Assembly (NCBI GenBank): GCA_007692505.1
Contig: REBX01000069.1
Coordinates: forward strand, 1-53,609
Reading direction: 5' to 3'
Length of the DNA: 53,609 bases
Origin: Gemmatimonadales bacterium
GTDB lineage: Bacteria; Gemmatimonadota; Gemmatimonadetes; Longimicrobiales; Gaopeijiaceae
Positions 1-7,685 of the stretch are shown piece by piece. The notes beneath the pieces are model-generated. The model was given only the letters and a program-made list of their open reading frames with translations, searched no databases and was not told the origin of the DNA. Numbering within the stretch: the stretch's first letter is position 1; each line of letters starts with the position of its first letter. The position numbers and the translations under genes are program-made.

Positions 1-11
1 GGGCATCGGGC

Positions 12-1943
12 TCAGCTCCTCCGGACGGGTACGTCCAGGTAGGTGTAGCCCGCCAGCCCCTCCACGTAGTCCGCCACGAAGGCATTGGCCTCGGTCCGAC
101 TCAGGTCCTGGCCCCGCTGGATCTTCCTGCGGAGGGTGGCGATGAGCTCCTGCGGATCGTACTGGACATACCTGAGGACGTCGGAGACCGTATCCCCCTC
201 CACCACCTCCGCCACCTCGTAGCCCCGGGCGTCCTCGTCGTCCAGGTGGATGTGCACGGCGTTCGTGTCGCCAAACAGGTTATGGAGGTCGCCAAGGATC
301 TCCTGGTAGGCTCCCACCAGGAAGATGCCCAGGATGTAGTCGTCCCCGTGGCGGAACGGGTGCAGCGACAGGCTGCGGGCGGGCTCGTTCCAGTCGATGA
401 ACCTGTCGATCTTCCCGTCGGAATCGCAGGTCACGTCCTGGAGCGTGCCCTTCCGGACGGGCTCCTCGTCCAGCCGATGCACCGGCACGATGGGGAAGAG
501 CTGGTCGATGGCCCACGAATCGGGCAGAGACTGGAAGAGGGAGAAGTTGCAGAAGTAGCGGTCCACCAGGATCGCCTCCACCTCGGGGAGGAGGTCGTCG
601 AACTCCTCCGGTTCCTTGCGGGCCAGCTCGGCGACCCGCCTCACTGCCACCAGGTAGATCCGCTCCCCCAGGGCCCGGGCCTCCAGCCCCAGGACCTCGG
701 TGTTGTAGTGGGTCCGAAGCTGGCTCCTGTGCCAGGACGCGTCGTGATAGGCCTCCCGGATGAAGCCCGTGGACGGGTCTTCCGCCGCCAGGCCCCGATA
801 CGTCGCCCAGAGGTCCTTCAGGATGGGATGGGCGTCCTCGGGGATGGAGTCCGGGGCCTCCACCACCTGGGTCTCCAGGTCGATGACCCGGACCAGGAGC
901 ATGGCGTGGTGGGCCGTGAGGGCCCGCCCGGACTCGGTGATGATGTGGGGCATGGGGAGCTCGTGGTGCCTGCAGGCCTGGGCCAGGGCGAAGACCACGT
1001 CGTTGGCATACTCCTGCACCGAGTAGTTCACGCTGGCCGGACCAGTGGACCTCGACCCGTCATAGTCCACCCCCAGCCCGCCCCCCACGTCCACGTGGGT
1101 GACCTCGATCCCCATGGTCCGAAGCTCCACGTAGTACCGGGCCACCTCGGTCATGGCCTGCTTGATGTTCCGGACGTCGGGGATCTGGGACCCCAGGTGG
1201 AAGTGGATCATCCGGAAGACCTCCATCCGGTCCTTGGCCCGGAGCTTCTCCACCACCCGCATGAGCTCCATGGCGGAAAGACCGAACTTGCTCTTGTCCC
1301 CCGCCGTCTCGGACCAGCGACCCGCCCCGGCACTGGTGAGCTTGATCCGAACGCCCATGGACGGGACGACCCCCATCTCCGAGGCCACCTCCAGGAGGAG
1401 GTCCACCTCGGCGATCTTCTCGATCACGATCATGACCTCGTGGCCCAGCCGCTGGGCCACCAGGGCCAGACGCATGTACTCCCGGTCCTTGTAGCCGTTG
1501 CAGACGATCATGTGGTCGTTCCGGGGGGTGAGGGCCAGCACCGCGTGGAGCTCGGGCTTCGAGCCCACCTCCAGGCCCACCCCGTGCTCCTCCCCGAAGG
1601 CCACCAGCTCGTCCAGTACGTGGCGCTGCTGGTTCACCTTGATGGGGTAGACCGGGGTGTAGCCCCCGTCGAACCCGTACTCGTCCATGGCCTGGCCGAA
1701 CTTCTCCGAGAGCATCTCGATGCGGGTCCGGAGGATGTCCGGAAATCGGAGGAGGAGGGGAAGGGCCACCCCCTGCTCCTCCAGGTCGGTGGCGATCTCG
1801 TGGAGTCCAAGGCCCCGGGCCGGATCCCGGGTGGGGTGCACCGTGAGGCGCCCCCGATCGTCGATGTCGAAGTAGCCGACGCCCCAGCCTTCCAGGTTGT
1901 AGTGCTCGCGGGCGGAGTCGAGGGACCAGGGGGAGTCGTCCAT
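12..1943 (-). CDS. speA: Biosynthetic arginine decarboxylase
   Basis: PLP-dependent decarboxylase that converts arginine to agmatine, the first step of the agmatine route to putrescine and spermidine. The 643-residue length fits the SpeA family. The PLP-binding lysine lies in 'YPIKVNQQ' near residue 100. The phosphate-binding glycine-rich segment is 'DVGGGLGVDYDGS' near residue 290, and the C-terminal part carries 'VDRYFCNFSLFQSLPDSWAI', typical of the family. I chose the ATG at 1943 ('MDDSPWSL') over an in-frame TTG five codons upstream; neither has a clear Shine-Dalgarno. The gene is complete, with its stop 12 bases from the window edge, and is divergent from a GntR regulator 208 bp away. 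No agmatine-processing gene is visible here. Confidence 0.95.
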   Translation of the reverse strand: MDDSPWSLDSAREHYNLEGWGVGYFDIDDRGRLTVHPTRDPARGLGLHEIATDLEEQGVALPLLLRFPDILRTRIEMLSEKFGQAMDEYGFDGGYTPVYPIKVNQQRHVLDELVAFGEEHGVGLEVGSKPELHAVLALTPRNDHMIVCNGYKDREYMRLALVAQRLGHEVMIVIEKIAEVDLLLEVASEMGVVPSMGVRIKLTSAGAGRWSETAGDKSKFGLSAMELMRVVEKLRAKDRMEVFRMIHFHLGSQIPDVRNIKQAMTEVARYYVELRTMGIEVTHVDVGGGLGVDYDGSRSTGPASVNYSVQEYANDVVFALAQACRHHELPMPHIITESGRALTAHHAMLLVRVIDLETQVVEAPDSIPEDAHPILKDLWATYRGLAAEDPSTGFIREAYHDASWHRSQLRTHYNTEVLGLEARALGERIYLVAVRRVAELARKEPEEFDDLLPEVEAILVDRYFCNFSLFQSLPDSWAIDQLFPIVPVHRLDEEPVRKGTLQDVTCDSDGKIDRFIDWNEPARSLSLHPFRHGDDYILGIFLVGAYQEILGDLHNLFGDTNAVHIHLDDEDARGYEVAEVVEGDTVSDVLRYVQYDPQELIATLRRKIQRGQDLSRTEANAFVADYVEGLAGYTYLDVPVRRS

Positions 1944-2111
1944 GGGGCAGGGGGCCAAAGGGGGTGGGTGGGGTCGAGACGGGCCGGGGGGCCCTGGGGG
2001 CCGAAGAACTCAAAGTTCATGGGCGGCCCGCCCATCCACAACCCGCTTCCCCACGCCGTGTGCCGCCCCACCGCCCCGAAGCCACTCTGCATGGAGCCGT
2101 CCCGAAGCCTT

Positions 2112-2131
2112 CCCCGGGGGCGCCCCCGGGG
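2112..2131. promoter_or_regulatory. 20-bp perfect GC palindrome upstream of the GntR gene
   Basis: A perfect 20-bp self-complementary sequence of C and G only, 20 bp before the first ATG of the GntR-type gene, in the speA/GntR divergent region. It could be an operator or form a hairpin in the 5' leader. It does not resemble the usual GntR/HutC site (GT-N-TA-N-AC type), and such palindromes arise by chance in very GC-rich DNA. Confidence 0.25.
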
Positions 2132-2151
2132 CCTGTCCCTCCGGGGGCCGC

Positions 2152-3042
2152 ATGGATATCCTTTTCGGGATGACGAATTCCTCAGCCCCCCTCCACGAAC
2201 GGATCTCGAACTGGCTCCGGGACCGGATCGAGTCCGGCGAACTGGCCCCCGAGGAGCGTCTCCCCTCGGAGAACCAGCTCTGCCGCCAGTTCGAGGTGAG
2301 CCGCGTCACCGTGCGCCGCGCCCTCCAGACCCTGGAGTCCGAAGGGGCCATCGTGCGCCGCCAGGGCATCGGCTCCTTCGTGGCGGACCGCCGGGTCCGC
2401 CAGGGGCTCGTCCGTCTCACGGACTTCCACCAGGACATGGCTCGGGCAGGGCTGGAGGCCTCCTCGAAGATCCTCCACAGGGCCATGGAGCCCGCCACCC
2501 CCGTGGTGGCCGCCCGCCTGGCCACCTCCGAGGGACAGCCCGTCCTGCGCCTGGACCGCCTCCGCCTGGCAGACGACGAGCCGGTGGCCCTGGACCGGAC
2601 CTGGCTGCCGGCCTGGTACGCCCAGCTCCTGGACGGGCACGACCTTGCGAACCGGACGCTCTACGGGATCCTGGAGGACGAGTACGGGATCCCGATCCTC
2701 TCGGGGACCTACCGGATCACCGCCGACGTGGTGGACCCCGCAGGATGCCGAGCCCTGGGGATCCGCTCCGGGGAGCCCCTCCTCGTCATCGAGCGGACCA
2801 GCCGGACCACCGCCGAGAAACCCGTCTATTTCCAGCGCCGCTACTACCGCCGGGACCGGATGGCCTACGAGCTGGAGCTGGCCCGGGACCCCGACGCCAT
2901 GGGCAGGGACGGCTCCTCCTCCGGGGAGGAGGGGATGCCCCTCCGGGAGTTCGAGGCCGTCCTCCTCTCCTCCCCCCCCTCCGTCTCGTCGGACCCCGGG
3001 GACCCGGCAGACCCACCAGGCCCGGACCCCGACCGGGACTGA
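2152..3042 (+). CDS. GntR/HutC-family transcriptional regulator
   Basis: DNA-binding regulator with an N-terminal winged helix ('RLPSENQLCRQFEVSRVTVR', roughly residues 35-60, then 'RRQGIGSFV') and a C-terminal UTRA ligand-binding domain ('DFHQDMARAG' through 'RTSRTTAEKPVYFQRRYYR'). HutC-type members sense a small metabolite and repress nearby catabolic or transport genes. Start candidates are ATG 2152 (used) and ATG 2170; the second places the helix at the usual distance from the N terminus. The last ~60 residues are low-complexity and lie antisense to the 3' end of the SulP gene (178-bp overlap), so the functional protein probably ends near 'RRDRMAYELELARD'. The ligand cannot be inferred; speA, the divergent gene, is the first target candidate. 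Confidence 0.9.
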   Translation: MDILFGMTNSSAPLHERISNWLRDRIESGELAPEERLPSENQLCRQFEVSRVTVRRALQTLESEGAIVRRQGIGSFVADRRVRQGLVRLTDFHQDMARAGLEASSKILHRAMEPATPVVAARLATSEGQPVLRLDRLRLADDEPVALDRTWLPAWYAQLLDGHDLANRTLYGILEDEYGIPILSGTYRITADVVDPAGCRALGIRSGEPLLVIERTSRTTAEKPVYFQRRYYRRDRMAYELELARDPDAMGRDGSSSGEEGMPLREFEAVLLSSPPSVSSDPGDPADPPGPDPDRD

Positions 3043-4751
3043 GCCCAGCCGGCGTCGCCGCCATCGTCGTCGCCGCCGGCATCATCGGCCCGGGCAGCGT
3101 CGGCGGCGTGGGCCACGGTGAGGTGCCGGGCCGCCGGCCCCATCCGCTCCGCGATCCCTGCCCGCACCAGGACGTCCATCACCGGGCCCTTCACTGCGGC
3201 GAGGCGCAGGGTGACCCCCCGGTCCCGCATCTCCCGGAGGAGGTCCAGGAGGGTGTGAGCCGAGGTGGAGTCCATCCCGTTCACCGCGCTGAAGTCCAGG
3301 ACCAGGGTGTGGACCCCGTCGGTTCCCGCCTCCCCCTCCACCAGGTCCTGTATCCGGCTCCGTACCGCCTCGCTGTTGGCGAAGGTGAGGGCTGCGTCGG
3401 GACGGAGCACCACCACGCCGGGCTCGCAGATGGCCTCGGGGTGCCGCTCCACGTTCCGGTAGCTGTCCGTGCCGGGGAGCCGGCCGCACACCGCCATGTG
3501 GGGCCGGGCGCTCTGCTGCACCAGGGCCAGGAGAGACGCGACGATCCCCGTAATGATCCCCGCCTCGATGCCCAGCACCAGGGTGGCCAGGAAGGTGAGG
3601 GCCAGGAGGCCGAAGTCCCGCCTGTCCGTGCGCCAGAGGTGCCGCGCCCCCCGCCAATCCACCAGCCCGGCCACCGCCACCAGGACGATGGCCGCCAGCA
3701 CCGCGCTGGGGAGTGGACGGAACAGCCCGGTAAGGAAGAGGAGGACGAGCCCCACCACCCCGGCGGCCACCAGGCTCGAGACCGTGCTCCGGGACCCGGC
3801 CTGGTCGTTCACCGCCGTCCGGGAGAACCCGCCGGTAGTGGGGAAGGCCTGGAAGAAGGACCCCACCGCATTGGCCATCCCCAGGGCCACCAACTCCCGG
3901 TCGGGCCGCACCCGGTACCTGTGGCGCATGGCGTAGACCTTGGCCACCGCGATGGACTCCATGAAGCCGACCAGGGAAATGGTGAGTGCTGCCGGCAGGA
4001 GGGCCCAGGCCGCTGCAGGGTCCAGGGGGGGGAGACCGGGCATGGGGAGTCCGCCGGGCACCTGTCCCACCACGGCCACGCCCCGCCCCTCCAGCCCGGC
4101 CAGGACGCTGGCCCCGATGGCCAGTGCCACCACGGCCAGGGCACCGGGGAAGGCCCGCTTCCACCTCCGGAGCCCGACCAGGAGGAGGATGGCCACCGCC
4201 CCCGTGAGGAAGGTCACGGGGTGGATCTCGCCCAGCTGCCCCGCCAGCGCGGCCAACACCTCCGGCAGGGGTGCCGACCCGGGCACGTCCACCCCCAGGA
4301 GGTGGCGGAGCTGGGTGGCCCCGATGACCAGGGCCGCCGCACTGGTGAACCCGGCCAGCACAGGGTGGGCAAGGAAGTTGGTAAGGAACCCGAACCGAAG
4401 GAGCCCCATGCCCAGCTGGATCGCCCCCGTCATGAGGGCCAGGAGGAAGGTGAGCTCCACGTAACGGGCCGGGTCGCCATCGGCCAGAGGCCCCACCCCG
4501 GCGGCCACCAGGAGGGAGATGATGGCCACCGGCCCCACCGCCAGCTGCCGGGAACTCCCGGCCAGCGCATAGACCAGGAGGGGGACAAGGGAGGCGTAGA
4601 GCCCGTAGACCGGGGGCACCCCGGCAATGAGGGCGTAGGCCATCCCCTGGGGGACGAGCATGACCCCGACGGTGACCCCCGCGCCCACGTCGGCGCGGAG
4701 GTCGGTCCCGTCGTAGCCCGCCGGGCGAGCCCCGGGGAAGGGGACGGCCAT
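2865..4751 (-). CDS. SulP-family anion transporter with STAS domain
   Basis: Inner-membrane secondary transporter of the SulP/SLC26 family (sulfate, bicarbonate or related anions). The family signature is 'QGMAYALIAGVPPVYGLYAS' near residue 35, followed by about ten hydrophobic segments and a cytoplasmic STAS domain (about residues 440-550, 'LDFSAVNGMDSTSAHTL'). The 628-residue total is long because the last ~70 residues are a Ser/Gly/Pro/Glu tail that reads antisense into the GntR gene. The ATG lies 3 bp after the stop of the MBL-rhodanese gene, so the two are almost certainly co-transcribed. With that sulfur-oxidising partner, sulfate or sulfite is the likeliest substrate, but bicarbonate cannot be excluded from sequence. 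Confidence 0.93.
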   Translation of the reverse strand: MAVPFPGARPAGYDGTDLRADVGAGVTVGVMLVPQGMAYALIAGVPPVYGLYASLVPLLVYALAGSSRQLAVGPVAIISLLVAAGVGPLADGDPARYVELTFLLALMTGAIQLGMGLLRFGFLTNFLAHPVLAGFTSAAALVIGATQLRHLLGVDVPGSAPLPEVLAALAGQLGEIHPVTFLTGAVAILLLVGLRRWKRAFPGALAVVALAIGASVLAGLEGRGVAVVGQVPGGLPMPGLPPLDPAAAWALLPAALTISLVGFMESIAVAKVYAMRHRYRVRPDRELVALGMANAVGSFFQAFPTTGGFSRTAVNDQAGSRSTVSSLVAAGVVGLVLLFLTGLFRPLPSAVLAAIVLVAVAGLVDWRGARHLWRTDRRDFGLLALTFLATLVLGIEAGIITGIVASLLALVQQSARPHMAVCGRLPGTDSYRNVERHPEAICEPGVVVLRPDAALTFANSEAVRSRIQDLVEGEAGTDGVHTLVLDFSAVNGMDSTSAHTLLDLLREMRDRGVTLRLAAVKGPVMDVLVRAGIAERMGPAARHLTVAHAADAARADDAGGDDDGGDAGWAQSRSGSGPGGSAGSPGSDETEGGEERRTASNSRRGIPSSPEEEPSLPMASGSRASSSS

Positions 4752-4754
4752 CGG

Positions 4755-6299
4755 TCAGGCGCCGCCGGCCGCCGGAGCCGCCTGGGCCCGCCCCTGATCT
4801 CCGGCTGCCTCGGGGGCACCGTCAGGCGACCCCTCCTGCTCTCCGGTCGCCACCTCTCCGCCGGCCTCCCGGTAGCGGGCAAAGGCGTCGTTCACGAACC
4901 GGACTTCGAGCCCCTGCCCGGCCAGGAAGGACGATGCTGCCGCGGCCCGTCCGCCCGTGCCGCAGTGCACCCACAGGGGTCCGCTCTCGGGGAGGCGCTC
5001 CTCCTGGTAGGACGGGAGCCGGGTGTAACTGGCGCTGATGGCCCCCGGGATGTGCCCCCCGTCGAACTCGGAGCGGAAGCGCACGTCCACCACCTTCAGC
5101 GCCTCCCCTGCCTCCCGCCGCCGGCGGAGCTCGTCGAAGTCGGTTTCCGGGATGGAGGCCACCTGGCCACCGGCCTCCACATGGGCCTCCAGGGTCTCGG
5201 GGGTGAGGAAGGCGGGGATCCGATCGAAACCGATACGGACCAGGTCGCGCACTGCCTCCTCCACCCGCCCGGGCTCCACCACCAGGATGAGGGGTGTGGT
5301 CTCGTCGGCCACCAGCGAACCCACGGCCGCATTGAAGCTCCGGTTCAGAGGCGCCGACAGGCTCCCCGGGAGATGGGCGGCCATGAAGGCGGACCGGTCC
5401 GCCCGGGTGTCCACCACCAGGGGCTCGGGCCCGTCTCCGCCCCCGCCCTCCAGCGCCGCAGCCACCTCATCCGGCGACAGCTCCCGGGGCCGGGGCAGCT
5501 CGCCCAGGAGGGGCACTCCCTTGTTGTTGTCCCGCTTCATCCGGGCGAAGTAGGTCTGGGGCTCGGGCTGGCCGTCCAGGATCGCACCCACGAAGGCGTC
5601 CTCCCCCCCGTCGGCGGCGGCCAGGGAGGCGTTGTAGCGCTTCTCGTAGCCCACCGTGGTCTGGGGCACGGCACCCAGCGCCTTTCCGCAGGTGGACCCG
5701 GCACCGTGGGCCGGCCACACCTGCAGGTGGTCCTCCAGCTCGGTGAAGCGCGAAAGGGACTGGAAGAGCTCCCTGGCGGACGGTTCCTGCACCCCGTGGA
5801 GCCCGGCGGCCTGCTCCAGGAGGTCGGGCCGTCCCAGGTCCCCCACGAAGACGAAGTCACCGGTGAACACGCCCATGGGAGTGGAGGCACCGCCCCCTCG
5901 GTCCGTCACCGCGAAGGTCAGGTGCTCCGGGGTGTGCCCGGGGGTGTGGAGGGCCCGCACCTCGATGCCCCCCACGCTGAAGGTGTCGCCGTCCTTCAGG
6001 AAGACCACACCCTCCCCTGCATCCCGGGCCCAGTCGCTGGCCCAGTCGGGCCCACCCTCGTCGGAGAGGTACACCTTCGTCCCGTGGCGCTCCAGGAACT
6101 CCCGGGCCCCCGAGAGGAAGTCGGCGTGGATGTGGGTCTCTGCCACCGCCACGATCTCGAGCCCCTCGGCCCGGGCGGCGTCCACGTACTGGTCGATGTC
6201 CCGCTCCGGGTCCACCAGGAGGGCCTCGCCGGAGCGCTGGCACCCAACCAGGTAGGCGTACTGGGCGAGCTTGGGGTCGAAGAATTGACGGAAGAGCAT
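4755..6299 (-). CDS. MBL-fold persulfide dioxygenase-like / double rhodanese fusion
   Basis: 514-residue fusion of a metallo-beta-lactamase domain (about 1-240) and two rhodanese domains. The MBL metal motif 'ETHIHADFLSG', the later 'HTPGHTPEH' and 'FTGDFVFVGDLGRPDL' match ETHE1/persulfide-dioxygenase-type enzymes, which oxidise glutathione persulfide to sulfite. The first rhodanese domain ('VVDTRADRSAFMAAHLPGS') has 'LVVEPG' where the catalytic loop should be, so it lacks the active cysteine. The second has an intact-looking loop, 'HCGTGGRAA'. This architecture suits sulfane-sulfur detoxification, with persulfide passed between domains. A strong Shine-Dalgarno (GGAGG, 6305-6309) precedes the ATG. 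It is the first gene of an operon with the SulP transporter and is divergent from msrBA, linking sulfur oxidation with oxidative-damage repair. Confidence 0.9.
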   Translation of the reverse strand: MLFRQFFDPKLAQYAYLVGCQRSGEALLVDPERDIDQYVDAARAEGLEIVAVAETHIHADFLSGAREFLERHGTKVYLSDEGGPDWASDWARDAGEGVVFLKDGDTFSVGGIEVRALHTPGHTPEHLTFAVTDRGGGASTPMGVFTGDFVFVGDLGRPDLLEQAAGLHGVQEPSARELFQSLSRFTELEDHLQVWPAHGAGSTCGKALGAVPQTTVGYEKRYNASLAAADGGEDAFVGAILDGQPEPQTYFARMKRDNNKGVPLLGELPRPRELSPDEVAAALEGGGGDGPEPLVVDTRADRSAFMAAHLPGSLSAPLNRSFNAAVGSLVADETTPLILVVEPGRVEEAVRDLVRIGFDRIPAFLTPETLEAHVEAGGQVASIPETDFDELRRRREAGEALKVVDVRFRSEFDGGHIPGAISASYTRLPSYQEERLPESGPLWVHCGTGGRAAAASSFLAGQGLEVRFVNDAFARYREAGGEVATGEQEGSPDGAPEAAGDQGRAQAAPAAGGA

Positions 6300-6319
6300 G
6301 GGAACCTCCAGTTGTAGTC

Positions 6320-6348
6320 ACATGTCATAACAACCTGTACCGACATGT
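6320..6348. promoter_or_regulatory. Inverted repeat ACATGTC-N15-GACATGT in divergent promoter region
   Basis: Two exact 7-bp inverted arms (6320-6326 and 6342-6348) separated by 15 bp sit in a 103-bp, unusually AT-containing gap between the MBL-rhodanese gene and msrB. Each arm contains the self-complementary ACATGT, and their centres are about two helical turns apart, as expected for a dimeric repressor. The right arm abuts a TAATAT that could be a -10 element for msrB. The site lies 21 bp from the MBL-rhodanese ATG. The binding protein is unknown; no regulator is adjacent. Confidence 0.45.
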
Positions 6349-6402
6349 AATATACAGCGCGCAGCCGGGAACGAAACCCCCTCCCCCGGGTTCTGCCCCG
6401 AC

Positions 6403-6930
6403 ATGAACAGACGACACTTCCTCCGCACGCTGGGCATGAGCTCCGGCGCCCTCCTCGTCCTGGGCCCCCTGGCGGCCTGCCGCCCCGATGACGAGGCCTT
6501 CGCCCGGGACTTCATCCAGCCCCGGCACTACTGGCGCGACAAGGTCTCCGAGGAGCGCTGGCACATCCTCTTCGAGGAGGGCACGGAGCGGGCCTTTTCG
6601 AGCCCCCTGGACCGGGAGACCCGCCCGGGCACCTACATCTGCGCCGCCTGTCACTTCCCCCTCTTCGGCTCCGACACCAAGTACGACTCCGGCACGGGCT
6701 GGCCCTCCTTCTGGGCCCCCATGGACGAGGACCGGGTGGGCACGAAGGCGGACTACAAGCTCATCCTCCCCCGCACCGAGTACCACTGCGCGCGCTGCGG
6801 CGGGCACCAGGGCCACGTCTTCGAGGACGGCCCGGAGCCCACGGGGGAGCGCTGGTGCAACAACGGGCTTGCCCTCCACTTCATCCCCGAGGGAGAGCCC
6901 CTCCCCGAGCTTCGCGGAGAACCGTCGTGA
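6403..6930 (+). CDS. msrB: Peptide-methionine (R)-S-oxide reductase, exported (MsrB)
   Basis: Reduces methionine-R-sulfoxide in proteins. The N terminus has a twin-arginine-like signal ('MNRRHFLRTLGMSSG') running into a lipobox ('LGPLAAC'), so the enzyme is predicted to be a Tat-exported lipoprotein acting outside the cytoplasm. The MsrB domain follows from about residue 35. It has both zinc CxxC pairs ('YICAACHFPLF' and 'YHCARCGGHQGHVF'), 'GTGWPSFW', and the catalytic cysteine in 'GERWCNNGLAL'. Its stop overlaps the GTG start of msrA (GTGA), indicating translational coupling. It is divergent from the sulfur-oxidising operon across a candidate operator. The 175-residue length fits MsrB plus a signal. 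Confidence 0.95.
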   Translation: MNRRHFLRTLGMSSGALLVLGPLAACRPDDEAFARDFIQPRHYWRDKVSEERWHILFEEGTERAFSSPLDRETRPGTYICAACHFPLFGSDTKYDSGTGWPSFWAPMDEDRVGTKADYKLILPRTEYHCARCGGHQGHVFEDGPEPTGERWCNNGLALHFIPEGEPLPELRGEPS

Positions 6931-7685
6931 GGCGCCTCTTCCGGTCGCCGGCGGTTTGGGGAGAGGGCCGTCCGGGCCCCGCTGCCCCACCGGCCCTCGT
7001 CCTCCTCCTGCTGCTCCCGGCCCTCGTATCGGGGTGCATCGGGCAGTCGGGGGCGCAGGACGCACAGGAGGACCGGGTACGGGCAGCGGTGCAGGAAGGC
7101 ATCCCCCTGGACACCGCCCTCCTTGCCGGGGGCTGCTTCTGGTGCATGGAGCCCCCCTTCGACGAGCTGGACGGGGTCCTCTCCACCACCTCGGGGTTCA
7201 CCGGGGGCCCGGAGGAGGCGCCCACGTACCAGGAGGTGGTGCGGGGCGAGACGGGGCACACGGAGGCGGTGCAGGTGATCTGGGATCCGGCGCGGATCTC
7301 GTACGCCGAGCTCCTGGCGGTCTTCTGGCCCAATGTGGACCCGGTGGACGGGGGTGGGCAGTTCTGCGACCGGGGGCCCATGTACCGGCCGGGGATCTTT
7401 CCGAAGGGAGACGAGCAGCAGGCCCTGGCCCTGGCGTCCCGGGATGCGCTGGCGACTTCCGGGGTACTGGAGGGCCAGGTGGCGGTGGAGGTCACGGAGG
7501 CCACCGCGTTCTGGCCGGCCGAGGAGTACCACCAGGCCTACTACCTGAAGAATCCCGTGCGCTATCGGGCGTACCGGACGAGCTGCCGGCGCGACGCACG
7601 GCTGGACGAGGTGTGGGGCTCGGAGCGGGCCGTGCCCCCGGCAGTGCTCGAGGCGCTGGGGCTTCAGGACTCCAGCGAGCGGTAG
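6927..7685 (+). CDS. msrA: Peptide-methionine (S)-S-oxide reductase, lipoprotein (MsrA)
   Basis: Reduces methionine-S-sulfoxide. The catalytic motif 'GGCFWCMEPPFDELDGV' and the following 'TSGFTGG', 'HTEAVQV' and 'YHQAYYLKNP' are typical of MsrA; 'YRTSC' near the C terminus offers a resolving cysteine. I chose the GTG at 6927, which overlaps the msrB stop. It gives a 252-residue protein with a hydrophobic signal and lipobox ('LPALVSGC'), so it is probably also an outer-face lipoprotein; an upstream in-frame ATG at 6855 would lie deep inside msrB. MsrA and MsrB together form a periplasmic repair pair for both sulfoxide stereoisomers. Its 3' end overlaps the convergent FAD gene by 22 bp. Confidence 0.93.
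   Translation: MRRLFRSPAVWGEGRPGPAAPPALVLLLLLPALVSGCIGQSGAQDAQEDRVRAAVQEGIPLDTALLAGGCFWCMEPPFDELDGVLSTTSGFTGGPEEAPTYQEVVRGETGHTEAVQVIWDPARISYAELLAVFWPNVDPVDGGGQFCDRGPMYRPGIFPKGDEQQALALASRDALATSGVLEGQVAVEVTEATAFWPAEEYHQAYYLKNPVRYRAYRTSCRRDARLDEVWGSERAVPPAVLEALGLQDSSER

Noticed and set aside
246-6317. A 2023-codon open frame on the + strand spanning the speA, SulP and MBL-rhodanese genes
   Set aside because: It is antisense to three well-conserved genes and reads as His/Pro/Gly/Val-rich low complexity. Long open antisense frames are expected when GC at third positions is extreme.
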